Both the position numbers and the translations under genes were made by a program. The notes beneath the pieces are model-generated. The model searched no databases and was not told the origin of the DNA. It worked only from the letters and a program-made list of their open reading frames with translations. From assembly GCA_016927755.1 (NCBI GenBank), contig JAFGLZ010000051.1, forward strand, positions 1-64,000: a stretch of DNA of 64,000 bases, read 5' to 3'. The stretch's first letter is position 1, and every line of letters begins with the position of its first letter. The DNA comes from Phycisphaerae bacterium. Lineage in GTDB: Bacteria; Planctomycetota; Phycisphaerae; UBA1845; JAFGLZ01. Shown one piece after another: positions 42,189 through 50,224 of the stretch.

Positions 42189-44594
42189 GTGGCGATCCAA
42201 CATCCAGTGGACACCGAAGGCCGCCCCATCGGCCCGCTCCGTCTCCGCCGCGGAATGATCACCAACGTCGTCAGCGGGGCACTGATCTGCATGACAATGG
42301 CCGTCATGAGCCCCGGGTCCATGATCGGCACCGTCTTCATCCGCGAGCAATTGGGCGCCTCCCGAGCCATCGTCGGGTTGAACGTCGCCCTCTGGACCGC
42401 CGCCATCGTCATGGGCCTCCCCGGCGCCTATGTCTTCAATCGCCTCCTCCGCCGCAGGCCCACCTGGGTCGGCGTCATGATGCTCGGTAGATCCTTCCTC
42501 TTCATCGTTGCCGTCGCCGCCCTCATGAGCGGCCACGGCGAGCTCAAAGCCAGGCTCGTCTACGTCGTCCTAACGGCCAACGTCCTCTGCGTCAGCCTGA
42601 CCTCATTCACCCACTCCGCATGGTGGTCATGGATGGCCGACCTCATCCCCGAATCCGTTCGCGGAAGGTTCTTCAGCCGCCGGCATCAGATCAACCTGAT
42701 CTCCACCGCCTTCGCCTCCGTCGTTGCCAGCCTCGTCCTTGAGCGGATGACCGCCGGCTCAAACGTGCTCTATTTCGGCATCTTCCTCGTCGGTGCCGCC
42801 CTCAGCGTGGTCGATCCCCTGTTGTTCTGGTGGGTTCCCGAACCGGAGCGCCCCCCCAGGCCCGAACGAACCTTCCGCCAGACGCTCGCGCTCTTCCTCC
42901 GCCCCCTGAAGGAGAAACGCTTCGCCTGGCTCGCCTGGACCCAGGGCTTCAATACCTTCCTCGTCTCAATGCCCATGCCCTTCTTCGTGCTCTACCAGCG
43001 AGGCGAGGTGATCAACGGGCAGTACATCGGATGCGGCATCTCGTTGCAGTTCCTCGCCGTGATGAACGTCTTGACCATGGTGACCACCGCCGTCGTCGCC
43101 ACCCAATGGGGTCGCCTCGCCGACCGAATCGGGCACCGAACCGTCTACATCCTCGGCCGGCTCTGGGTCTTCACCTTCGTTGCCTACTTCTTCATGGGCC
43201 CGGAAAACTATCGCTGGCTCCTTCCCCTGCAACTCGTCGTCCAGAGCTTCATCTCCGCCGGCGTCTTCGTGGCCATGCAGAATCTGATGATCGGCATTGC
43301 CCCGGAGGCAGAGCGAGAGTACTACGTCTCCACGTTCTGGGCCGTCATCGCCGTCGCCGGCGCCGTCGGGCCATGGGTCGGCGGGATCCTGGCGGATGCC
43401 GTGCCCGTATTCCCCATCACCTTGCCGCACGGGCAGCCCGTGTGCTACCTCCACATGATGCTCGTCGTCTCCTTCGCCGGAACGCTCCTGAACCTCCCAC
43501 TCATGACCCAAATCCCCGACGTTCGCGGCGAACCCCTCCTCCCCTGGTTCGCTCGCATGCTAAGCGGCGGGCTCTTCAGAACGGCCTGGAATATCGGGGC
43601 CATCGCCGAGTCCGCCAGCCCGTCCCGTCGGTCGCGCGCCCTGCGATCGGTCAGACACGGAGACGGCAACGTCGTGCTCACCGACGTCGCCGAGGCCCTC
43701 GAGGACCCCGACCCCGGAGTCCGCCGAGAAGCCCTGCTCGCCCTCGGGCGCATCGGAACCCCCGAGGCCATCGAGCTCCTCATCTGGTACCTACACGAGC
43801 CCGACCGTCAAACGAGAAGTGCCTCCGCCGAGGCCCTCGGAGCTTCTGGGAGTACCGACGGCACGATACCCCTCGTCACGGCCCTCCAGGACGACGACGG
43901 AGAGGTCCGTCGTGCCGCCGCCAACGCACTCGGAAACCTGGCCGATCATCGCGCGACCGACACACTCCTGCGTGTCCTGGATCGCGAGGAAGACGGCGAG
44001 GTCCTCATCGGGGCCGCATCGGCCCTGTCCCGGATCGGCGAGTTCCGCGCCATTCGTCAGATGCTCGAGATGGCCCTGCACAACTCCAATCGTATGGTCA
44101 GATCGCACATCATCATGGCCATGGGCGACCTCCTGGGGCCCCCCGGGCGGTTCTACCGGCAGTGGCGAAAGGAGCTGAAACTGCCCGGCCTGGCCTCCGC
44201 CGGCCTCGCCAGACGCCTGCGTCGCCAGGCCAAGGCCCTGCGGCGGTTCCGACGCCACCCCCTCCCCGTCCAAAGGCGGCGGGAGCTGACGCGCGCCATC
44301 GAGACCGACCTCAACTGCTTCGTGGAGGGATGCCAGTCTCAGGAGTACGCCGAAGCCCTTGCCGGGTTGCGCTCCGCCGCCATCCGATTCCTGGAACTCC
44401 GGTACGAATACCGTGGCGACCCCGACCACGCCCTGGAGTTCATCGCCGCCCTGGACCCGATCCTCGGGCACCGATATTGGCTGCTCGACTATCTCGAAAA
44501 AGCCAGCCGCTCCGATGTCGCCCCGGAGGCCGCCTGGGACGGGCTCTGCCTCCTGGCCGCTTGGGCCCTCCTGCACGGACAGCCTCCCGCCTGA
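42189..44594 (+). CDS. MFS transporter fused to HEAT repeats (first of a tandem pair)
   Basis: An 801-residue protein. Residues ~1-430 are a major-facilitator transporter (12 membrane segments; DLIPESVRGRFFSRRHQ, QWGRLADRIGHRTV loop). The rest is cytosolic: HEAT repeats such as DPDPGVRREALLALGRIGTPEA, QDDDGEVRRAAANALGNLADHRA and EVLIGAASALSRIGEFRA, then a basic region and a helical end (GDPDHALEFIAALDPILGHRYWLLDYL). The GTG at 42189 is chosen because its protein start (VAIQHPVDTEGRPIGPLRL) matches that of the next gene. Substrate unknown; the HEAT part could bind a regulator. Confidence 0.85.
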   Translation: MAIQHPVDTEGRPIGPLRLRRGMITNVVSGALICMTMAVMSPGSMIGTVFIREQLGASRAIVGLNVALWTAAIVMGLPGAYVFNRLLRRRPTWVGVMMLGRSFLFIVAVAALMSGHGELKARLVYVVLTANVLCVSLTSFTHSAWWSWMADLIPESVRGRFFSRRHQINLISTAFASVVASLVLERMTAGSNVLYFGIFLVGAALSVVDPLLFWWVPEPERPPRPERTFRQTLALFLRPLKEKRFAWLAWTQGFNTFLVSMPMPFFVLYQRGEVINGQYIGCGISLQFLAVMNVLTMVTTAVVATQWGRLADRIGHRTVYILGRLWVFTFVAYFFMGPENYRWLLPLQLVVQSFISAGVFVAMQNLMIGIAPEAEREYYVSTFWAVIAVAGAVGPWVGGILADAVPVFPITLPHGQPVCYLHMMLVVSFAGTLLNLPLMTQIPDVRGEPLLPWFARMLSGGLFRTAWNIGAIAESASPSRRSRALRSVRHGDGNVVLTDVAEALEDPDPGVRREALLALGRIGTPEAIELLIWYLHEPDRQTRSASAEALGASGSTDGTIPLVTALQDDDGEVRRAAANALGNLADHRATDTLLRVLDREEDGEVLIGAASALSRIGEFRAIRQMLEMALHNSNRMVRSHIIMAMGDLLGPPGRFYRQWRKELKLPGLASAGLARRLRRQAKALRRFRRHPLPVQRRRELTRAIETDLNCFVEGCQSQEYAEALAGLRSAAIRFLELRYEYRGDPDHALEFIAALDPILGHRYWLLDYLEKASRSDVAPEAAWDGLCLLAAWALLHGQPPA

Positions 44595-44802
44595 TCGAAC
44601 CCCTGGCGATCGAGCCCTCCCGCCGCCGGCTGCGCGCCGTCGCTGATTTGGCGGTTCGGGTCTCTGCGACTATGCTGTCGTTCCGCCTCGGGCTGTCTGC
44701 CCGGATTATTGAAGACTGTGGCCGGCGGCGGTCTTCCTCCCCAAGTGAGAACCGCTGCCGCGACCTCGCGCTGCGTCGCATATGACTTAGGGACCGCTTG
44801 CA

Positions 44803-47211
44803 GTGGCCGTGCAACATCCTGTCGATACCGATGGCCGACCGATCGGGCCGCTCAGGCTCCGGCAGGGCATGATCACCAACATGATCGGCGGCACTCTCAT
44901 CTGCATGACCCTGGCGGTCATGAGTCCATACTCCATGATCTGCACCGTCTTCATGCGAGAGCAACTGGGCGCCACACGCGCCCAGGTCGGCCTGAACCTC
45001 GCCCTCTGGGTGGGTGCCATCGTCACGGCCCTGCCCGGCGCATACGTCTTCAATCGCTTGCGGGCACGCCGTCCCACCTGGGTCCTGCTGATGATCATCG
45101 GCCGGCTCTTCTTCTTCGTTGTCGCCGGCGCGGCCCTGCTCTCCTCCGACGCCGTTCTAAAACCGACACTCGTCGTCCTCGTCATCGCCGCCAACGTCGC
45201 TTGTGTCGGGCTCACCTCCTTCACGTCCTCGGCTTGGTGGGCTTGGATGGCCGACCTGATCCCAGAGTCTGTGCGGGGCCGATTCTTCGGCCGGCGATAT
45301 CAGATCATCCTCATCGCGACCGCCGTGACCGCCATCGCTGCGAGCTTCCTGCTCGAGAGGGTCTCCGCCGCCGGCGACCTCCTCTACTTCATCATCTTCC
45401 TCGTGGCCGCCACGCTCGGCATGATCGACCCCATCCTCTTCTGGTGGGTGCCGGAACCGGCCAGGCCCCCGCGCCCCAAGAACACCCTTGCCCAGACGTT
45501 GGCCCGATACCTCCGTCCCCTCAAAGACCGGAACTTCGCCTGGCTGGTCTGGACCCAAGCACTCAACACCCTCCTGGTCACCATGCCCGTACCGTTCTTC
45601 GTGCTCTACCAACGAGGGGAATATGTCAAAGAGGGCGTCTACATCGGATGCGGCATCTCACTGGAGTTCCTTGCCGTAATGAACGTGATCGCCCTGGCCA
45701 CGACCGCCCTTGTGGCCACACAATGGGGGCGCCTGGCCGACCGTATCGGCAACAGAACCGTCACCATCCTCGGCAGACTCTACTTCTTCACGACCGCCGT
45801 CTACTTCTTCATGGGGTCGGAGAACTACTACTGGCTCCTGCCGATGCAACTCCTCGTCCAGAGCCTCATCGCTGCCGGAGAGCCCGTGGCCGTCCAGAAC
45901 CTCATGATCGCCATCGCCCCCCAGGCCGAGCGAGAGTACTACGTCTCCATCTTCTGGTCGGCCGTCGCCGCCGCCGGAGCCGTCGGGCCCTGGCTCGGCG
46001 GGGTCCTCGCCGATGCCGTCCCTGTCATCAACCTCCAACTCCCCAACGGTCAGCCGGCGTGCTACCTGCACATCATGCTGGCCTTCTGCTACGTGGGTTG
46101 CCTCGTCAATCTGCCGCTCATGCTGCGAATCCCCGATGTCCGCGCCGAGCCGATCCTGCCCTGGTTCGCTCGCCTAATCAGCGGCGGCCTGTTCCGAACC
46201 GCCTGGAACATCGGAGCCATCGCCGAGTCCTCCAGCCCCTCTCGAAGGGCCCGAGCCCTCCGCTCCGTCCGCCACAACGACGGCAATGTGGTCCTTAACG
46301 ACGTGGGCGAGGCCCTGGAGGACCCCGATCCCGGAGTCCGCAGAGAGGCCCTCCTCGCCCTCGGCCGGATCGGAACGCCTGAGGCCGTCGAGCTCCTCAT
46401 CTGGTATCTGCACGAACCTGATCGCACAACCCGAACCGCCTCCGCGGAGGCCTTGGGCGTGGCGCGAAGTGCCGAAGGCACCATGCCCCTGGTCGCCGCC
46501 CTCGACGACGCCGACGGGCACGTCCGACGGGCCGCCGCCGACGCCCTCGGCAACCTGCCCGATCAGCGCGCGACCGAGACCCTCCTGGGCCTGCTCGACC
46601 GCGAGCAGGACAGCGAAGTCTTGATCGGCGCCGCAACCGCCCTCTCTCGAATCGGCGAGTTCAGGGCCATTCGTCAGATGCTCGTCATGGCACTGCAGAA
46701 CCCCAATCGGATGGTCCGTCGCCACATCACCATCGCCATGGGAGATCTTCTCGGGCCCAGCGGCCGCTTCTACGAAGTATGGCGCCGCGAGATCAGAACG
46801 CCCGGAATGGGTTCGGTCAGACTGGCCCGTCGCCTTCGTCGGCAGGCCAAGGCGCTGCGATGGTTTCGCGGACACCCGCTACCTCGACCGAGACGCCGTG
46901 ACCTGATCACCGGCGTTGAGGAGTCGCTCAATCGCTTCGTTGAGGGGTGTCAGGCCCAGGACTACGCTCAGGCCTTGGCGGGACTGCGGCAGGTCTCCCT
47001 CCACCTACTTGAGCTTCGCTACGACTATCGCGGAGACCCCGACCACGCGCTCGAGTTCATCGCCGCTCTAGACCCCGTCTTAGGCCATCGGCACTGGCTG
47101 CTGGGCTACCTCGAACAGGCCTGCAACGCCGAGACCGCCCCGGAGGCCGACTGGGACGGCCTGACCCTCCTGGCAGCATGGGCCATCTTCCACGGCCAGC
47201 CGGCCACCTAG
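44803..47211 (+). CDS. MFS transporter fused to HEAT repeats (second of a tandem pair)
   Basis: An 802-residue paralog of the preceding gene, similar along its whole length, with the same domain order: MFS part (LIPESVRGRFFGRRYQ, QWGRLADRIGNRTV), HEAT repeats (DPDPGVRREALLALGRIG, DDADGHVRRAAADALGNLPDQRA) and C-terminal helical region (HALEFIAALDPVLGHRHWLLGYL). It starts with GTG at 44803 and lies 208 nt after the first. The tandem arrangement points to local duplication followed by divergence; the linker between membrane and HEAT parts is the best conserved stretch, suggesting a shared mechanism. Confidence 0.85.
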   Translation: MAVQHPVDTDGRPIGPLRLRQGMITNMIGGTLICMTLAVMSPYSMICTVFMREQLGATRAQVGLNLALWVGAIVTALPGAYVFNRLRARRPTWVLLMIIGRLFFFVVAGAALLSSDAVLKPTLVVLVIAANVACVGLTSFTSSAWWAWMADLIPESVRGRFFGRRYQIILIATAVTAIAASFLLERVSAAGDLLYFIIFLVAATLGMIDPILFWWVPEPARPPRPKNTLAQTLARYLRPLKDRNFAWLVWTQALNTLLVTMPVPFFVLYQRGEYVKEGVYIGCGISLEFLAVMNVIALATTALVATQWGRLADRIGNRTVTILGRLYFFTTAVYFFMGSENYYWLLPMQLLVQSLIAAGEPVAVQNLMIAIAPQAEREYYVSIFWSAVAAAGAVGPWLGGVLADAVPVINLQLPNGQPACYLHIMLAFCYVGCLVNLPLMLRIPDVRAEPILPWFARLISGGLFRTAWNIGAIAESSSPSRRARALRSVRHNDGNVVLNDVGEALEDPDPGVRREALLALGRIGTPEAVELLIWYLHEPDRTTRTASAEALGVARSAEGTMPLVAALDDADGHVRRAAADALGNLPDQRATETLLGLLDREQDSEVLIGAATALSRIGEFRAIRQMLVMALQNPNRMVRRHITIAMGDLLGPSGRFYEVWRREIRTPGMGSVRLARRLRRQAKALRWFRGHPLPRPRRRDLITGVEESLNRFVEGCQAQDYAQALAGLRQVSLHLLELRYDYRGDPDHALEFIAALDPVLGHRHWLLGYLEQACNAETAPEADWDGLTLLAAWAIFHGQPAT

Positions 47212-47427
47212 CAGATTGCCACATGGACGCGTTGCCACTTCGCCGATCGCGGACCCGTTACCGGACGTTGATGATAAATGAGGTTATGTATTCAAGGCAT
47301 TTCTTGGAAATGGGTTACGACCTAGTCTCCAAGACACCGATCTGAACTCATATCTCAGTTGTAAAGCGACGCTTGATAAAGTCGGCTATCTCAGCCTGCC
47401 AAATGCGAAATCTTGAGAAAATCCCTA

Positions 47428-47455
47428 TTGCATGTTCGTGCGAGCTGCGTATACT
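47428..47455 (+). promoter_or_regulatory. Predicted promoter of a small RNA
   Basis: TTGCAT (47428-47433) and TATACT (47450-47455) are spaced 16 nt apart in an AT-richer stretch, upstream of a structured region that ends in a terminator. Bases 47212-47427 hold nothing recognisable. Confidence 0.5.
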
Positions 47456-47461
47456 AGTTAG

Positions 47462-47609
47462 TGTGCACTAGCGGTAACCTGCTGGGCACCCAAACCGAGA
47501 TCAAGCTCAGCCGAATCGAGCCCGATCTCGCCAAGACGGACAACCTGATCCACCGTGCGGGCCCGCTCCTTCCAACCGCTGTGTAATCCCCTAGGGCCCG
47601 CCTTTTTTT
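47462..47609 (+). ncRNA. Predicted structured small RNA (~148 nt)
   Basis: Between a promoter and a terminator, with no open frame. Hairpin 1: GTGC-A-CTAGC (47463-47472) pairs with GCTGG-GCAC (47481-47489) over a GGTAACCT loop. Hairpin 2: CGAGATC (47496-47502) and GATCTCG (47524-47530), with a 2x2 internal loop and GCTC/GAGC inside. The third is the terminator. No match to 6S, SRP, tmRNA or RNase P RNA is evident. It converges on mprF, 30 nt from its end. Confidence 0.5.
47557..47609 (+). terminator. Intrinsic terminator of the small RNA
   Basis: GCGGGCCC (47557-47564) pairs with GGGCCCGC (47594-47601), followed by C and seven T. The 29-nt loop is long. Confidence 0.6.
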
Positions 47610-47637
47610 GCGCGCCGAAAGGCCCCCCTCCCAGTCG

Positions 47638-50190
47638 TCACTCCGAAAGACTCCGCTCATCCCTGCCGAAGACGAGCGCCGCGATGTCCGCAAGTGCTTG
47701 CCCCGCATGTAACCCTCCAGGGCAGACCACATAGACGGGTTGCCAAACAGGATCAAACCTCTCCTTGTATCGCCGAACGTCCTCGGGAGAATCGAAGTGC
47801 TCGCCCAACTCAGCGATCGATGCGTCTTGCCACAGACCATCCAGCGACCGGTCCTGACCGTCCGGTAGGGGGGTCAAGCCAAGGTCGAGCCACCGATATC
47901 CCTCCTGCCGACCCCACAACAGCAACGCCGCGAGCAGATAATCCATCACTCCATCCGGCGCCGTCGGCACGTAACGGACCAAATCGATCGACAGATCCTG
48001 TCCCTCGGCCACCGGCCAGAAGCCCGCAAACGCCACGATCTGGCCCTGCTGTCGAACGATCGAGACCGACCCGTTCCTCAGGTATTCCTCGTCGAATCGA
48101 CCGATCGAGAACGCCTTCTCCCGCGCCTGCTTCGCATCCAGCCACGCGTCAGAGACTGCCCGAAGCTGAGGCAGCAATGGCGCAACCTGCCAGGTCGGGA
48201 CAACCTCCATCTTGCACCCCGCTTCGACCGCTTGATCCCGGCCTCGGCACACCGCGCCGTCCAGCTTCCCCTCCAGCGAGGCCTCGCCAAGCGGAACCCG
48301 CGCCGCTTCCCCGATCTCGAGCGACACCAAGCCGATGTCAAGGTAGAGGTCGAGGTGAGCGCCCCCGACCTGGTAGAACACGCACCGACCGCCATGCCGA
48401 TCGCACAGGTCATGGTATCGCCAGATCAGCTCCGACCACTCCCGCTCCTCGCCGACGGGGTCGCCCAGGGCGATCCAGCTTCGCCCCTGGACCCCGTACA
48501 TGATGAAGGCCCTGCCTCCATCGCCAAAGAGCACCGACTTGTCGCCCAGGAAGACCAGGTGTCCCATCCTGCTTCCGGAAACCGAGCGTATTCCGCGTAT
48601 CCTTGCCAACTCCGCCGAGCTCGCAAGAGTCGGCGCGACCGGTCTCCCACCGAGCAGCCTGGCCGCCAAGAATACGCAGAGAAGTGCCAGCATGGGCACC
48701 GCCGCCCGGAGAAACCGGGACGTCTCCCCCGCGTACGTGAACTGCCACCAAAGCCCGTCCGAGTACGCAACGTGCTTGTGGGAGAAGGCGCCCAGCCACA
48801 GGGACGTCAGAACGACCACCACGATCGCCACCACCCATCCCGGCCCGTACGGCTGAGATAGGATCGACGCTTTCCGACGGAAGTAGCGGCGGCAGGGCAG
48901 TAGGGCGGCTAGCACCACCGCAAGGACCACCGCCTCCTCATAGTCCCACCCCTTCAGCAACGACAACGCCACGCCCGCCCCCAGCAGCGCCGCCGAGAGC
49001 GTGTAAGCCCCGCTGATCCTTCGCTGCAGACCCCGCGCCACCAGGACCAGCGAGATGCCGGCCAAGCTCGCTAGGAAGTGCGATGCCTCCACGACGGCTA
49101 GGGGCAGGAACCCTTCCAGCCACGCCAGCCGCGCCTTCACGGCGGGCGTCGCGCCTGAAAAGAGCAGCACCGCCCCCCCGAGCAGCACCCCAAACGACAG
49201 GACGGACGGCACCATGTCCGCGGGCCGATCCCCAAGCCGCCCGCCAAGACCTGCCAGACTCGCCCCGCGCCGAACGACCTCGTGCCCGCACAGCAGCAGC
49301 AGGGCGATCGCAAACGGAATCAGGTAGTAGATCACCCGATACGCTAGCAACGCCCCGAGCACGGCCGGCGTCGATGCCCCCGATGGCAGCAGCAGCAGGA
49401 CCACCGTCTCCAGAACCCCCAACGCTCCCGGAACGTGACTGACGAGCCCCGCCCCTTGCGCCAGCAGAAACGTCGCCAGGAACGTCGAGAACGACAACGA
49501 GTCCATCGCCGGCAGCACCGCGTAGAGGACCCCCGCCGCCAGGCCCCAATCCAACGACGACACCACGATCTGCAGCACACAGACCCCCGGCGATGGCGGC
49601 GCGAACTCAAACTGCCGGATCCGAATGGGCTTGTCTCTCGCTGCGGCCCAAATGAGATATCCCGCCACCAGCACGAGGAAGATCACGCCCAGCGGACGCG
49701 CCGAACCCAACGGAAGCTTCAGCTCCACGGGAATCGCTACCGGATGAACCAGGAACAGAACGCCCCCGACCGACAGAAACCCGATCCACAGCGTCATCCC
49801 GCAGAACAGAACGACCTTCGACGTCTCGATCGCCGATATCCCCCACGCCGAGTAGATCCGGTACCGCGCCGCCGTCCCGCCCAGCACCGTGGCGTTATGA
49901 CTGAAGACGTACCCGATGAACGACCCCAGCGCGATCCTGTGAAACGCCAGCGGATGGCGGATGTACCGGAGAGCCAGCGTGTCATACGCCGTCAACAGCA
50001 GGTAGCTCGCCACCATCAGCCCGACCCCGGCCAGCAACCGATGCGGCGGGATCGCGCGAAACTGACTGATCACCTCGTGATAGTGATACGCCTTCAGCTC
50101 GTGATGAAGCACCCACAGAGCCAGACCAAAGAGCCCGACACTGATAAGGGCTCCGACGTTGTGTTGAAGCCTCCGCATCATGCCTTGCAC
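47638..50190 (-). CDS. mprF: Phosphatidylglycerol lysyltransferase/flippase
   Basis: An 850-residue MprF-like protein, close to the usual size. The N-terminal ~500 residues form the multi-helix flippase (GSFIGYVFSHNATVLGGTAARYRIYSAWG, HVPGALGVLETVVL). The C-terminal DUF2156 synthase domain has GDPVGEEREWSELIWRYHDLC, then GIRSVSGSRMGHLVFLGDK and VDLGLTPL-like motifs (WLDLGLTPLPDGQ). MprF transfers lysine or alanine from tRNA to phosphatidylglycerol and flips the product, reducing envelope negative charge. It follows mgtA by 34 nt, and the three genes asnB-mgtA-mprF likely form one operon. The GTG at 50190 is the longest start; ATG codons lie 3 and 4 codons on. Confidence 0.9.
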   Translation of the reverse strand: MQGMMRRLQHNVGALISVGLFGLALWVLHHELKAYHYHEVISQFRAIPPHRLLAGVGLMVASYLLLTAYDTLALRYIRHPLAFHRIALGSFIGYVFSHNATVLGGTAARYRIYSAWGISAIETSKVVLFCGMTLWIGFLSVGGVLFLVHPVAIPVELKLPLGSARPLGVIFLVLVAGYLIWAAARDKPIRIRQFEFAPPSPGVCVLQIVVSSLDWGLAAGVLYAVLPAMDSLSFSTFLATFLLAQGAGLVSHVPGALGVLETVVLLLLPSGASTPAVLGALLAYRVIYYLIPFAIALLLLCGHEVVRRGASLAGLGGRLGDRPADMVPSVLSFGVLLGGAVLLFSGATPAVKARLAWLEGFLPLAVVEASHFLASLAGISLVLVARGLQRRISGAYTLSAALLGAGVALSLLKGWDYEEAVVLAVVLAALLPCRRYFRRKASILSQPYGPGWVVAIVVVVLTSLWLGAFSHKHVAYSDGLWWQFTYAGETSRFLRAAVPMLALLCVFLAARLLGGRPVAPTLASSAELARIRGIRSVSGSRMGHLVFLGDKSVLFGDGGRAFIMYGVQGRSWIALGDPVGEEREWSELIWRYHDLCDRHGGRCVFYQVGGAHLDLYLDIGLVSLEIGEAARVPLGEASLEGKLDGAVCRGRDQAVEAGCKMEVVPTWQVAPLLPQLRAVSDAWLDAKQAREKAFSIGRFDEEYLRNGSVSIVRQQGQIVAFAGFWPVAEGQDLSIDLVRYVPTAPDGVMDYLLAALLLWGRQEGYRWLDLGLTPLPDGQDRSLDGLWQDASIAELGEHFDSPEDVRRYKERFDPVWQPVYVVCPGGLHAGQALADIAALVFGRDERSLSE

Positions 50191-50224
50191 CGTTGCCGCG
50201 GCGATGACGCCACCCCCTTGCCGA

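Noticed and set aside
47462..47609. Small RNA as 4.5S/SRP RNA or 6S RNA
   Set aside because: The SRP GGAAG/asymmetric-loop motif is missing and the structure is not a long 6S-like hairpin.
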